NCBI RefSeq assembly: GCF_001457475.1
Contig: NZ_LN831029.1
Location: forward strand, 248,001-312,000
Direction: 5' to 3'
DNA: 64,000 nt
DNA from: Achromobacter xylosoxidans
GTDB lineage: Bacteria > Pseudomonadota > Gammaproteobacteria > Burkholderiales > Burkholderiaceae_B
In this document: positions 49,525-61,133 of the stretch, one piece after another
How positions within the stretch are numbered: the first letter of the stretch is position 1
Layout of the letters: every line of letters starts with the position of its first letter
Position numbers and translations under genes: made by a program
The notes under the pieces: generated by a model
Told to the model about the DNA's origin: nothing
The model's database searches: none
What the model saw: only the letters and a program-made list of their open reading frames with translations

Positions 49525-50214
49525 ATGAAAATACTGGTCATTGAAGACGAAAAAAAACTCGCTGAGTACCTGCGCCGCGCGCTGACCGAACACAGCTATG
49601 TGGTCGATGTGGCGATGGACGGCGTCAGCGGCCTGCACCTGGCGCGCGAAAGCCAGTACGACCTGATCCTGCTGGACGTGATGCTGCCGGGCATGGATGG
49701 CTTTTCCGTCCTGCACGAACTGCGCAAGACCGACCGCGTGCCGGTGCTGATGCTGACCGCGCGCGACAAGCTGGAGGACCGCGTCAAGGGCCTGCGTGAC
49801 GGCGCCGACGATTACCTGGCCAAGCCGTTCGCCCTGTCCGAACTGCTGGCGCGGGTGCTGGCGCTGGGACGCCGCAGCGGCCACAACGTGGCCGAGGCCG
49901 GCGGCCAGAACGTGCTGCGCATCGGCGACCTGGAACTCGACCTGCTGCGCCGGCGCGCCTACCGCGCCGGCACGCGGCTGGACCTGACGGCCAAGGAATT
50001 CACCTTGCTGGCGCTGCTGATGCGCAAGCAGGGCGAAGTGCTGTCGCGGCTGGAACTGGCCGAGCAGGTCTGGGACATCAATTTCAACAGCAATACCAAT
50101 GTGGTGGAAGTGGCGGTGCGGCGCCTGCGCGGCAAGGTCGACGACCCCTTCGAGAAGAAGCTGCTGCACACCGTGCGCGGCATGGGCTACGTGCTGGAAA
50201 CGCGGGACGACTGA
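49525..50214 (+). CDS. OmpR-type response regulator, heavy-metal group (CzcR/CusR-like)
   Basis: 229 residues. The receiver domain has the acidic pocket IEDEKK, phosphoacceptor Asp51 in [13 protein letters not shown], the switch Thr in LMLTARD and Lys in LAKPF. The C-terminal winged helix has [20 protein letters not shown] and [20 protein letters not shown], the hallmark of CusR/CopR/CzcR regulators. It is co-translated with the sensor kinase through TGATG. It probably binds sites between czcC and the exported-protein gene and turns on efflux when metal accumulates. Confidence 0.93.
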   Translation: MKILVIEDEKKLAEYLRRALTEHSYVVDVAMDGVSGLHLARESQYDLILLDVMLPGMDGFSVLHELRKTDRVPVLMLTARDKLEDRVKGLRDGADDYLAKPFALSELLARVLALGRRSGHNVAEAGGQNVLRIGDLELDLLRRRAYRAGTRLDLTAKEFTLLALLMRKQGEVLSRLELAEQVWDINFNSNTNVVEVAVRRLRGKVDDPFEKKLLHTVRGMGYVLETRDD

Positions 50215-51554
50215 TGCCGGCGCCGCGCCCCAGATCATTGCGCCGCTGGCTCACGCGCTGGCTGGCGATCCTGACGTTCGCCGGCCTGGGGCTGGTGTGC
50301 GTCGCGGTCTATTGGGCCACCAACCGCAATCTGTCGATCCGCCAGGAAGCGCTGCTGGCGCAGAAGATGGAGGTGATCAGGCACCTGGTCGAGGAGAACG
50401 CGGCCAAGGGCGATTCGGCCTCGCTGCGCCACAAGCTCGAGGACTTCTTCTACGGCCGGCCCGATTTTTCGCTGGCGCTGGAGATCGATGGCGCCAGGGT
50501 GGTCTATGGCGGGCCGGGCGATGGCGAGGCCGGCCATGGCCGCCATATCAATTTCGCGTTGCCGGTGCCCGGATCGCCGGGCGGTTCGACGAATGCCGAA
50601 CTGGTGCTGGACATCACGTCGGACCTGCATCTGCGCGCGGCCCTGGCGTGGACGCTGCTCGCCTGCGCCTTGGCCGGCGCCATCGTCGTGTCGGCGATTG
50701 GCACGCGATTGGTGCGGCGGGCGCTGGCGCCGATCGACGAACTGGGCCGGCAGGCTGCCCGCCTTTCGCCCGACCGCATCGGCGAGCGGCTCGACGAAAG
50801 CCAACAGGCCGAAGAGATCCGGCCATTGGTGCACCAGTTCAACGCCGTGCTGCAGCGGCTGGAGCGGGCCTACGTGCAGATGGAGGGGTTCAACGCCGAC
50901 GTCGCGCACGAATTGCGCACGCCGCTGGCCACGCTGATCGGCGAGACCGAGCTGGCGCTCAGCGGCAAGCGGCCGGAGGCGGTGCTGCGCGATATCCTGG
51001 GATCGAACCTGGAGGAATTGCAGCGCCTGTCGGGCATCGTCAACGACATGCTGTTCCTGTCGCAGGCGGACCGCGGCGCGCAGGCGCGCGGCAGCTGGAC
51101 GGCAAGCCTGGCGCAGGTGCTGTCGGAGGTGGCGGACTACCACGAGGCCGAGGCCATGGATGCCGATCTGTCGTTCGCGGTATCGGGCGAAGCCGCGGCG
51201 CATGTCGACCGGCCGCTGCTGCAGCGAGCGGTATCCAACCTGGTGTCCAACGCCGTGCGCTATGCGCACCGCGGCACGCGCATCGACCTGCTGATCGATC
51301 GTGGTGATGAAGGCATCCGCATCGCGGTGCGCAATCACGGTGATCCCATCGGCCAGGAGCATCTGCCGCGGCTGTTCTACCGCTTCTATCGCATGGAAAC
51401 CGCGCGCGTGTTCGATGCCAACCACCATGGGTTGGGCCTGGCCATCGTTGCGGCCATCGCGCGCATGCATGGCGGCAGGCCGTTCGCGTGTTCCGAGGGT
51501 GGCGTCATCACCATCGGATTCTGGATCGCGGACCGCAACATTACAGAAAACTAA
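50214..51554 (+). CDS. Heavy-metal sensor histidine kinase (CzcS/CusS-like)
   Basis: 446 residues. Two membrane helices (LAILTFAGLGLVCVAVYWAT and LAWTLLACALAGAIVVSAIG) enclose a periplasmic sensor domain of about 110 residues. HAMP follows (RRALAPIDELGRQAARLSPD), then the H-box with phosphorylated His in FNADVAHELRTPLATLIGET, N-box NLVSNAVRYAHRG, and a G-box HGLGLAIVAAIARMHGG. The start ATG overlaps the regulator stop by one base. The sensor domain is too short and His-poor to infer which metal it reads. Confidence 0.93.
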   Translation: MPAPRPRSLRRWLTRWLAILTFAGLGLVCVAVYWATNRNLSIRQEALLAQKMEVIRHLVEENAAKGDSASLRHKLEDFFYGRPDFSLALEIDGARVVYGGPGDGEAGHGRHINFALPVPGSPGGSTNAELVLDITSDLHLRAALAWTLLACALAGAIVVSAIGTRLVRRALAPIDELGRQAARLSPDRIGERLDESQQAEEIRPLVHQFNAVLQRLERAYVQMEGFNADVAHELRTPLATLIGETELALSGKRPEAVLRDILGSNLEELQRLSGIVNDMLFLSQADRGAQARGSWTASLAQVLSEVADYHEAEAMDADLSFAVSGEAAAHVDRPLLQRAVSNLVSNAVRYAHRGTRIDLLIDRGDEGIRIAVRNHGDPIGQEHLPRLFYRFYRMETARVFDANHHGLGLAIVAAIARMHGGRPFACSEGGVITIGFWIADRNITEN

Positions 51555-51650
51555 TCTTCCCGTGCGGATTCTGTCGCAACGCGTTGCCTAGACTGCTCCT
51601 GTTCCCCGCCGCGCCGGTTGGCGGCGCGGGGTGGACGCCTGGGAGCGCTC

Positions 51651-52019
51651 ATGCAGCGATCGAATCGGGCGGCGTGGGCCGCCATATTGGTGGCCGGCCT
51701 GGCGGTCGCGATGCCGGTGGCGGCGGCGCAGCCAGCGGCCAGCCCACGCGCGCCGACGGCGCTGGCGGGCGAATGCGAACTGCCGGACTCGACGCGCGAG
51801 GCATACGCCGCGCGCCAGGCGCGGGGCGAGGTCACGCGCGCCCAGGTGCGGGCGCAGGTCGAGGTGTGGCGCGCATCCGGCATGGCGCAGCTGTCTCGCG
51901 CGCGGCCGTTGCCCGACGTCTACAGCGAACGCTATCGGCAGCACTATGCGGCCTATGCGCAGATGCGAAACGGTCCGGCCTACGCGCAGGCGTTGTGCCA
52001 GGAGCTGGGCAATGAGTGA
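51651..52019 (+). CDS. Small exported protein with DUF4148-like segment
   Basis: 122 residues with signal peptide AAWAAILVAGLAVAMPVAAA cleaved near residue 27. The middle (EVTRAQVRAQVEVWRASGMA) follows the TRAQVRAEL pattern of DUF4148 proteins, abundant exported proteins of Burkholderiales with unknown role. Two Cys (GECEL, ALCQEL) may form a disulfide. ATG 51651 with GGGAGCG upstream is used. It comes 96 bases after the kinase gene, with a GC-rich hairpin in between, so it may be a separate transcript. Confidence 0.68.
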   Translation: MQRSNRAAWAAILVAGLAVAMPVAAAQPAASPRAPTALAGECELPDSTREAYAARQARGEVTRAQVRAQVEVWRASGMAQLSRARPLPDVYSERYRQHYAAYAQMRNGPAYAQALCQELGNE

Positions 52020-52049
52020 GCGCGGCCCTTGTCACGGCGCGCGCCGACC

Positions 52050-53048
52050 ATGAAGCGCCCACTGCTATCGCGACTGTTGTCGAGCCGGCCCCTGGCCAAG
52101 GGGTTGCGGATGCTCTATCGCCACACGCGGCCACCGGCCCAGCGCCACAACGCCGTGCTGTGGCCCTTTGTGCGGGTGCAACGCGATCCGGCCGGCCGCC
52201 TGTCGGGCTGCGCGTTGCGGGGCGCGACAGGTCCGGGCCTGTTGCCGCTGGCCATGGTGGCGCGGCGCATCACGGCCGCGGCGCACCTGATCCTCAGCGG
52301 CCCGTCGGTGGCCCGCATCGACTACGACCAATGCGTGCTGGAGACGGTGATGGGCGTGAATGGCTCGATTGCGCTGCGCCAGAGGCACCCCGGCTTGCGC
52401 TTCGACTACTACGCCATGCTGGATGCGGGATTCGTGCGCCGCCGCCGCGACCTGGTGGCGCAGGTGCTGTCGCAGGACCTGCTGTTGTTCGTCACCCCCG
52501 AGGTCTATCGCTGGATCGCGTTCCTGTTCGATGCGCGGCGGATACGGTGTTCCATCGCGCTGTTCGAGGAGGTGCACCAGCGGGCCCAACAACCGCGCGC
52601 CGACCCGGATGCGCTGGCGCGTGAACTGGAAGGCGATGCCGGGTTGGTGCTGTTCGATGCCCACCATCCGGAACATGCGCACGGCTTCAGCCTCGACCCG
52701 CCTCGCGGGCTGTTCGGCGGAGGCACGGTGGCGTACACCGCGCTGCAGCTGCTTGCCTGGCTGGGCGCGCCCACGGTGTATCTGCATGGCCTGGACCTGA
52801 CGAGCGCGGCGGGGCCGCGCTTCTATGAGCATGGCGGCGCGGCGCTGGCGACGGCGCTGGACCGGCAATTCGACGGGCACATCGAGCCGGCATTTCGCCG
52901 CGCGGCCGCCCTGCTCGCGGCGCGCGGCGTCAAGGTCTACAACCTGTCCGAGGCCAGCCGCCTGGGGCCGGACGTATTCGAGAAGCGGCACTGGCGCTGC
53001 CTGCTGCCACCCGGGACGGCCACGGGAACGTTTGCGGAATCCGATTGA
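52050..53048 (+). CDS. Unknown protein coupled to a glycosyltransferase (possible DUF115-like)
   Basis: 332 residues, without signal peptide. The segment ITAAAHLILSGPSVARIDYD looks like the nucleotide-binding-type start of DUF115/MAF-like surface-polysaccharide proteins, and APTVYLHGLDLTSAAGPRFY near residue 255 resembles their second conserved block; this is weak similarity. Glycine-rich LFGGGTVAYTALQLLAWLGA precedes it. ATG 52050 is used (the frame starts at 52029). The stop overlaps the downstream GT4 start (TGATG), so the two are translated together and probably work on one surface glycan or LPS core. Confidence 0.65.
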   Translation: MKRPLLSRLLSSRPLAKGLRMLYRHTRPPAQRHNAVLWPFVRVQRDPAGRLSGCALRGATGPGLLPLAMVARRITAAAHLILSGPSVARIDYDQCVLETVMGVNGSIALRQRHPGLRFDYYAMLDAGFVRRRRDLVAQVLSQDLLLFVTPEVYRWIAFLFDARRIRCSIALFEEVHQRAQQPRADPDALARELEGDAGLVLFDAHHPEHAHGFSLDPPRGLFGGGTVAYTALQLLAWLGAPTVYLHGLDLTSAAGPRFYEHGGAALATALDRQFDGHIEPAFRRAAALLAARGVKVYNLSEASRLGPDVFEKRHWRCLLPPGTATGTFAESD

Positions 53049-54229
53049 TGAAGATCCTCTATACCAATTTCCACCAGGGCGACGGCGGCGGCCATACGAC
53101 CTACGTCATTTCGCTGGCGCGCATGCTCAGCGGAAAGGCCGACATCACCATTGCCGCGCCATGCGGCAGCCGCCTGCTGGATGAAGCCGGCGCCCTGCCC
53201 GGCGTGCGCGCGATCGCGCTGCAGTTCAAGGGCGCGCCCGCCCGGCAATGGCGCGCGCTGCGGCAGTTGCGCGCGCTGCTGCGGGCCGAGGCATTCGACG
53301 TGGTCCACGTCAATGGTTCGGCGGACCACCGTCTGTGCATGCTGGCGTCGATGGGCATGGGGCCGTTGCGTCCGTTCATGGTCTATACCCAGCACAACGG
53401 CCGCCATCCGCGCAGTCTTGGCACGCGGCTGCGGGCCGGGCTGGCGACCGACCGGGTCATCTGCGTCAGCCAGCATACCTTCGACGGCATGCGTCGTTCG
53501 GCGTTCCGGCCGGCGGACCTGCGGCTGGTGCGCAACGGCGTGGATACCCGGCGCTTTCGTCCCGCGTCGCCGCATGAGGCGGCCCTGGCGCGCGAGCAGT
53601 TGTTGCCGGCGGCGCTGAGGGGCCGGCTGGTGGTGGGAAGCCAGGCGGGCACCGCGGCCTACAAGAATTGGCTGGATATGGTCGCGGCCGTGGCAATGCT
53701 GCCCGAGGCGCAGCGGCGCCAGATCGCCGTCCTGATTGCCGGCCAGCCGCCCAGCGCGGCCGACCTGCAGCGGGTCGACGAGATGGGCATGCGCGACGCG
53801 GTGGTCTTCACGGGTTTGCTGCAGGACGTGCGGCCGCTGCTGGCGGCGACGGACCTGGGCTTCGTGCTGTCATCCAGTCTGGAGACGATCTCGTTTGCCT
53901 GCCGCGAAATGATGGCGGCCGGCAAGCCCGTCATCGTCAGCGACACGGGCGGGCTGGCCGAGAATGTCGTCAACGGCAGCAGCGGCTGGATCGTTCCGGC
54001 CGGCGCGGTGGCGCGCGTGGCGGAGATACTGGCCGATGTCCTGGAAAACCGGATTCTGCTGGACTGGATGGCGGCGGCGGCGCGGCGCAAGGCGGTCAGG
54101 GATTTCTCGCTGGAGACCTTCGTGCGCGGCACCGAGCAGGTCTACGCAGAAAGCGGGCGCGCCGCGCTGCCGCGCCAGGACCTGGCCCCCGCTTGGAGGG
54201 GGCCAGGTCCGCAGGCTCATTCGCTGTAG
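53048..54229 (+). CDS. Glycosyltransferase family 4
   Basis: 393 residues, GT-B fold. The N-terminal half MKILYTNFHQGDGGGHTTYV has the acceptor-side Gly-rich loop, and the C-terminal half has the donor-site block FVLSSSLETISFACREMMAA followed by GKPVIVSDTGGLAENVV, where the second Glu of the E-x7-E pair is in SLETISFACREMM. No membrane segment, so it is a cytoplasmic enzyme for LPS or capsule. It starts at ATG 53048, overlapping the preceding stop. Its last ~17 codons run through a strong inverted repeat (54178-54210), and its end overlaps the convergent nucleotidase gene by 13 bases. Confidence 0.87.
   Translation: MKILYTNFHQGDGGGHTTYVISLARMLSGKADITIAAPCGSRLLDEAGALPGVRAIALQFKGAPARQWRALRQLRALLRAEAFDVVHVNGSADHRLCMLASMGMGPLRPFMVYTQHNGRHPRSLGTRLRAGLATDRVICVSQHTFDGMRRSAFRPADLRLVRNGVDTRRFRPASPHEAALAREQLLPAALRGRLVVGSQAGTAAYKNWLDMVAAVAMLPEAQRRQIAVLIAGQPPSAADLQRVDEMGMRDAVVFTGLLQDVRPLLAATDLGFVLSSSLETISFACREMMAAGKPVIVSDTGGLAENVVNGSSGWIVPAGAVARVAEILADVLENRILLDWMAAAARRKAVRDFSLETFVRGTEQVYAESGRAALPRQDLAPAWRGPGPQAHSL
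54178..54210. terminator. 13-bp perfect hairpin inside the 3' end of the glycosyltransferase gene
   Basis: GGACCTGGCCCCC (54178-54190) and GGGGGCCAGGTCC (54198-54210) with loop GCTTGGA. It begins 7 bases after the nucleotidase stop (leftward reading), the normal place for a terminator of that gene, yet it is within codons of the rightward glycosyltransferase. No T tract on either side, so Rho-independent action is unproven. Confidence 0.55.
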
Positions 54230-56142
54230 GTCTTGGTGCTGTAGAGGTCGATCGGCAGCAGGTTCAGCACCGGCAGGCCGGACACGGGGTCCTTGGCCTG
54301 CCTGTCGATGTAGGCCTGCAGCACGTCGGCATCCAGCACGCCGATGTCCTGGCGCCGCGCCGCCGGCACGTTGGCGAGAGTCTTGTAGCCGTCGCCGCCG
54401 GTGGCGTTGAAGCTCAGGACGAACAGCTTGTAGGTGCGGTTCAGGTCCAGCGGCAGCCAGTTGCCGCTGGCGTTGTCGCGCACCTCGATGTTCGACACGC
54501 GGCTGCCCTGGGCCAGGGCCGCATTCACATCCCAGCGCAGGCCGCCCGCGTACGGGTAGGGGCCGGTGGAGCCGCCGGGGCCGTAGACCGCCTGCATCCC
54601 GTCTTCCAGCATGCTCTTGACCTCGGCGCCGGTGACATCCAGGCGCCACAGCATGTTGCCGAACGGAACCACCTCGATCACGTTGGCCGCGGTCACGTTG
54701 CCCAGCAGCGGCACGCGCACCCCGCCGCCGCTTTGCAGCGAGATATCGGCGCCGCCATAGTTGGCATTGGCCACTTCCAGGTAGGCCTGCGCGACGAGTT
54801 GCTGGATGTCGCCACCGTGCAGGCTGACGTTGCCGAGCGTGTTGCAGGCGACGCTGGAGCGGCCGTAGTCGCGCGAGCCGGGGCCGCCGGGGACGCGCCG
54901 CGAGCACAGCTCCTGCGGCACCGTCGCCACCAGGCTGGCGCTGAACGCGTCGACCTTGGCCTTGAAGGGTTGCAGCACGGCCGTGGCCTGCGCGTCCGGG
55001 GCCTGCACGCGCAGGAAGCCGCTGGCGGCCGCGTCGGCCACGATGGCGGCCTGGTCGGCCGAGGCGGGCGCGGCCCCGCCGATCTTGAAGGTGTCGCCCA
55101 TCAGCACGTGGGGCGTGCCGGCGCAGGCGGTCACATCGCCATTCGCGTCGAAGCTCACCTTCAGTTCGCCGACCACCTGTGAGTATTCCCAGGCCTGCAC
55201 CAGGCAGACGAGCTTGCCGTCCTTGTTGCGCAGTTCGGTGGGGTACGCGCCGGCGGGCGAGCCGACGCCATAGGTGGACAGCGCGGCCGGGCCCAGCAGG
55301 GTGTGCGAGTCGCCGCCGACCACCACATCCACGCCGCTCAGGTTGGGAATGATCCGCTTGTCGTAGTCATAGCCGATGTGGCTCATCACCACGATCTTGT
55401 TGACGCCTTGCGCGCGCAGGGCGTCGATCTGCTGCTGCGCGGCGGCGGTTTCGTCGGAGAACAACGTGCCGGGGTCGGGGCTGGACGACTGCTGCGTCTT
55501 GTTGGCGATGGTCAGGCCGACCAGGCCGATGGGCTGGCCGTCGCGTTGCAGCACGATGGATGGCTTGACCATGCCGGGCGCGCGCGACGGATTCAAGGCC
55601 GAGTTGGCGCCGAAGGTGACGTTGGCGCTGAGCACCGGCGTCTGGCATGTGCCGGAGTGCAGCAGTTCGACGAAGCGCTTCAGGCCGCTGTCGCCCTTGT
55701 CGAACTCATGGTTGCCCAGCGTCATGGCATCGAAGCAGACCGTGTTCATCAGGGCGGCGTCGGCCTCGCCCGGTTCGCCAGCGCGATTGAAGTAAAGCGT
55801 GCCGGTGGTGGCGTCGCCGGCATGCAGCTTGAGCACGTTGGGCGCCTGCGCGGACAGCGCCTGGAAGGCGGCCGTCACGCGCGGGAAGCCGCCGATCTCG
55901 GCATTGACCGTGACGCGCGAACCCGCGGCGTTCAGCAGCTTCAGGTCTTTTTTCTTGCTGTCCAGGTTGGAATGATGATCGTTGATGTGCAGGATCGTCA
56001 GTTCCATCGGCCGGCTGGCGACCGGCGCGGGATTCGGCGCCGGGCTGGCCGGCGTGTCGTCATCGTCGCTGCCCCCGCAACCGGCCAGCAGCGCCACCAG
56101 GCTCAATGCGGCCGCGCCGGCCGTCCTCTTCCACGTGATCAT
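54217..56142 (-). CDS. Lipoprotein 5'-nucleotidase / metallophosphatase (UshA-like)
   Basis: 641 residues. The lipobox LVALLAGC places the lipidated Cys at about residue 21, followed by an Asp/Ser/Pro linker. The N-terminal metallophosphatase domain has ILHINDHHSNLD (metal ligands), HAGDATTG, TLGNHEFDKGDSG, VVMSHIGYDYD and VVGGDSHTLLG; the C-terminal 5'-nucleotidase domain has ADISLQSGGGVRVPLLGN and YKLFVLSFNATGGDGYKTL. It hydrolyses nucleotides or related phosphoesters outside the inner membrane to scavenge phosphate and nucleoside. Start ATG 56142 gives the lipoprotein signal; the longer frame runs to 56256. A Pho-like box lies upstream. Confidence 0.92.
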   Translation of the reverse strand: MITWKRTAGAAALSLVALLAGCGGSDDDDTPASPAPNPAPVASRPMELTILHINDHHSNLDSKKKDLKLLNAAGSRVTVNAEIGGFPRVTAAFQALSAQAPNVLKLHAGDATTGTLYFNRAGEPGEADAALMNTVCFDAMTLGNHEFDKGDSGLKRFVELLHSGTCQTPVLSANVTFGANSALNPSRAPGMVKPSIVLQRDGQPIGLVGLTIANKTQQSSSPDPGTLFSDETAAAQQQIDALRAQGVNKIVVMSHIGYDYDKRIIPNLSGVDVVVGGDSHTLLGPAALSTYGVGSPAGAYPTELRNKDGKLVCLVQAWEYSQVVGELKVSFDANGDVTACAGTPHVLMGDTFKIGGAAPASADQAAIVADAAASGFLRVQAPDAQATAVLQPFKAKVDAFSASLVATVPQELCSRRVPGGPGSRDYGRSSVACNTLGNVSLHGGDIQQLVAQAYLEVANANYGGADISLQSGGGVRVPLLGNVTAANVIEVVPFGNMLWRLDVTGAEVKSMLEDGMQAVYGPGGSTGPYPYAGGLRWDVNAALAQGSRVSNIEVRDNASGNWLPLDLNRTYKLFVLSFNATGGDGYKTLANVPAARRQDIGVLDADVLQAYIDRQAKDPVSGLPVLNLLPIDLYSTKTYSE

Positions 56143-56190
56143 TCGCGAGCATCCCTCTGTCTTCGGAGGGCGCATGGTCGCGGGCCGAGA

Positions 56191-56211
56191 TGACGTGAAG
56201 ATGAATGACAG
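56191..56211 (-). promoter_or_regulatory. Candidate Pho box upstream of the nucleotidase gene
   Basis: On the minus strand CTGTCATTCAT is followed at an 11-base period by CTTCACGTCA, resembling the tandem PhoB repeat. It starts 49 bases before the nucleotidase ATG. The palindrome TGACAGGCCTGTCA (56206-56219) overlaps it, and a second 11-base-spaced pair of CTGTC occurs on the other strand at 56235 and 56246. Confidence 0.42.
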
Positions 56212-56249
56212 GCCTGTCACATCGATCGTGGCGGCTGTCGCGGATCTGT

Positions 56250-56291
56250 CATGCAAAAGAAGCGGGCCCGGCGCGCAAACGCCGGGCCCGC
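56250..56291 (-). terminator. Rho-independent terminator of frmRA
   Basis: GCGGGCCCGGCG (56262-56273) and CGCCGGGCCCGC (56280-56291) form a perfect 12-bp stem with loop CGCAAA. On the minus strand the stem is followed by TTCTTTT. It lies 20 bases after the frmA stop. Confidence 0.85.
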
Positions 56292-56310
56292 GGGGACGTC
56301 GGTCGGCGCG

Positions 56311-58608
<2,298 letters not shown>

Positions 58609-58612
<4 letters not shown>

Positions 58613-59229
58613 TTTCGCATGACGTGCGCCTGTACCGGGCACAAGACTATCCCCGCATGCCCTGGCGCAATGGCGGCGGCACCACCCAGGAAGTGGCCTG
58701 CAACGATGGCGGCAGCACGAGCGCGTTCGAATGGCGCCTGTCGATCGCCGACGTGGCGCAGGACGGCGGCTTTTCGCTGTTCAGCGGCCTGCAGCGCATC
58801 ATCACGGTGCTGGAAGGCGCCGGCATCGCGCTGACCGTCGACGGCCGCGCGCAGCCGCCGCTGCGGCCGCGCGAGGCCTACGCCTTTTCCGGCGATGCCG
58901 CCGTCGATTGCCGGCTGCTGGACGGCCCCATCCGCGATTTCAACCTGATCTACTCCCCGCGCCATTACCGCGCCCGCCTGCAATGGATCGGCGCCGCGCG
59001 GCACTGGCGTTTCCACAGCGCGGCCAGCACCGTGCTGCTGCTGAACGCGGGCGGGCCGCTGACGGTGTGGCGAGACGGCCAGCCGCTGCCAGCGCCGGCG
59101 CGCTATGACTGCCTGCACATCGAGCGTACCGCGCTCGATGTGCAGCGCGACGGCCTGGCCGAATTCCGGCTGGAAGCCCCCGGCGCGCTGGACGCCTGCC
59201 TGATCGAACTGCAGCCGCGCCGGGGCTGA
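58609..59229 (+). CDS. hutD: HutD family protein
   Basis: 206-residue bicupin-like protein. The N-terminal WRNGGGTTQEVACNDGG and EWRLSIADVAQDGGFSLFSG are the hallmarks of HutD; the late part DGPIRDFNLIYSPRHYRARL is conserved as well. HutD has been proposed to act as a governor of hut expression by sequestering a pathway intermediate, not as an essential catabolic enzyme. The ATG at 58609 overlaps the hutC stop, so repressor and HutD are made together, separate from hutU across a 143-base spacer with an operator. Confidence 0.93.
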
Positions 59230-59286
59230 ACGCTGCGGCCCGGTTTCGGCCGGGAATGCGGGAAATCCCTGATCGGTGAATTGGTC

Positions 59287-59315
59287 TTGCGAGCTTGTAT
59301 ATACAAGCATAGGCA
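59287..59315 (+). promoter_or_regulatory. hutU promoter region with palindromic HutC operator
   Basis: CTTGTATATACAAG (59294-59307) is a perfect 14-bp palindrome identical in arms to the HutC consensus as I recall it. It lies in the spacer between TTGCGA (59287-59292) and TAGGCA (59310-59315), a weak promoter pair, 66 bases before hutU. Repression by blocking polymerase is the simplest reading. Confidence 0.78.
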
Positions 59316-59372
59316 TCCTATGATTCCGGCAACAGGCCGCGCGTCAATGCACGACGCGCCAGGCCCCGGATC

Positions 59373-61064
59373 ATGGAGACTGCCTTGGAAAAATCGAACC
59401 GATACCGCGATGTCGAGATCCGCGCTCCGCGCGGCAACCAGCTGACGGCCAAGAGCTGGCTGACCGAGGCGCCGCTGCGCATGCTGATGAACAATCTCGA
59501 CCCCGAGGTGGCCGAGAATCCGAAGGAATTGGTGGTGTATGGCGGCATCGGCCGCGCCGCGCGCGACTGGGACTGCTATGACCGCATCGTCGAAACGCTC
59601 AAGCGCCTGGAGGCGGACGAAACCCTGCTGGTGCAGTCGGGCAAGCCGGTGGGCGTGTTCAAGACCCACGCCAATGCGCCGCGCGTGCTGATCGCCAACT
59701 CCAACCTGGTGCCGCACTGGGCCACCTGGGAACACTTCAACGAACTCGACGCCAAGGGCCTGGCCATGTATGGTCAGATGACCGCCGGCAGCTGGATCTA
59801 CATTGGCAGCCAGGGCATCGTGCAGGGCACGTACGAGACCTTCGTCGAGGCCGGCCGCCAGCACTACGGCGGCGATCTCGGCGGCCGCTGGGTGCTCACC
59901 GCCGGCCTGGGCGGCATGGGCGGCGCGCAACCGCTGGCCGCGACGCTGGCCGGCGCCTGCTCGCTGAACATCGAGTGCCAGCAGGCCAGCATCGACTTTC
60001 GCCTGCGCACCCGCTATGTGGACGAGCAGGCCACCGACCTGGATGACGCCCTGGCGCGCATCGCCCGCTACACCAGGGAAGGCCGCGCGGTATCGATCGC
60101 GCTGTGCGGCAACGCCGCCGAAGTGCTGCCCGAGCTGGTGCGCCGCGGGGTGCGTCCGGACATGGTCACCGACCAGACCAGCGCCCATGACCCGCTCAAT
60201 GGCTATCTGCCCGCCGGCTGGACCTGGGCCGAGTACCGCGAGCGCGCCCGCAGCGAACCGGCCGCGGTGGTGAAGGCCGCCAAGCAGTCCATGGCCGTGC
60301 ACGTCAAGGCCATGCTCGCGTTCCAGAAGCAGGGTATCCCGACCTTCGACTACGGCAACAACATCCGCCAGATGGCCAAGGACGAGGGCGTGGCCAATGC
60401 CTTCGATTTTCCGGGGTTCGTGCCTGCCTACATCCGCCCGCTGTTCTGCCGCGGCGTGGGCCCGTTCCGCTGGGCCGCGCTGTCGGGCGATCCGCAGGAC
60501 ATCTACAAGACCGACGCCAAGGTCAAGGAACTGATTCCCGACGACGCGCACCTGCATCGCTGGCTCGACATGGCGCGCGAGCGCATCCGCTTCCAGGGCC
60601 TGCCGGCGCGGATCTGCTGGGTTGGCCTGGGCCAGCGCGCCCGCCTCGGGCTGGCGTTCAACGAGATGGTGCGCAGCGGCGAACTGTCGGCGCCCGTGGT
60701 GATCGGCCGCGATCACCTGGATTCCGGCTCGGTGGCCAGCCCCAACCGCGAGACGGAGGCCATGCGCGACGGTTCCGATGCGGTGTCCGACTGGCCGCTG
60801 CTCAATGCGCTCTTGAATACCGCCGGCGGCGCCACCTGGGTGTCGCTGCATCACGGTGGCGGCGTGGGCATGGGCTTCTCGCAGCACGCGGGCATGGTGA
60901 TCGTGTGCGACGGCACCGACGCGGCGGCCGAGCGCATCGCGCGGGTGCTGACCAACGATCCGGGCACCGGCGTGATGCGCCATGCCGACGCCGGCTATGA
61001 CATCGCCATCGACTGCGCCCGCGAGCAAGGGCTGGACCTGCCCATGGTCGATGCCGCGCGCTGA
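59373..61064 (+). CDS. hutU: Urocanate hydratase
   Basis: Second step of histidine breakdown: adds water to urocanate using tightly bound NAD as electrophile. 563 residues, the family length. Visible landmarks are [20 protein letters not shown], the NAD-binding [54 protein letters not shown] with the active-site Cys, and [23 protein letters not shown] 59373 has only a weak ribosome site (GGAGAC region missing), but no better start exists. It is followed after 69 bases by the permease gene. Confidence 0.96.
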   Translation: METALEKSNRYRDVEIRAPRGNQLTAKSWLTEAPLRMLMNNLDPEVAENPKELVVYGGIGRAARDWDCYDRIVETLKRLEADETLLVQSGKPVGVFKTHANAPRVLIANSNLVPHWATWEHFNELDAKGLAMYGQMTAGSWIYIGSQGIVQGTYETFVEAGRQHYGGDLGGRWVLTAGLGGMGGAQPLAATLAGACSLNIECQQASIDFRLRTRYVDEQATDLDDALARIARYTREGRAVSIALCGNAAEVLPELVRRGVRPDMVTDQTSAHDPLNGYLPAGWTWAEYRERARSEPAAVVKAAKQSMAVHVKAMLAFQKQGIPTFDYGNNIRQMAKDEGVANAFDFPGFVPAYIRPLFCRGVGPFRWAALSGDPQDIYKTDAKVKELIPDDAHLHRWLDMARERIRFQGLPARICWVGLGQRARLGLAFNEMVRSGELSAPVVIGRDHLDSGSVASPNRETEAMRDGSDAVSDWPLLNALLNTAGGATWVSLHHGGGVGMGFSQHAGMVIVCDGTDAAAERIARVLTNDPGTGVMRHADAGYDIAIDCAREQGLDLPMVDAAR

Positions 61065-61133
61065 GCCGCCGGCAGGCAGCCTCATCCAGAAGAGCCAGGG
61101 CGCCGCATGGCGGCGTCCGCAAGGAGACAATGC

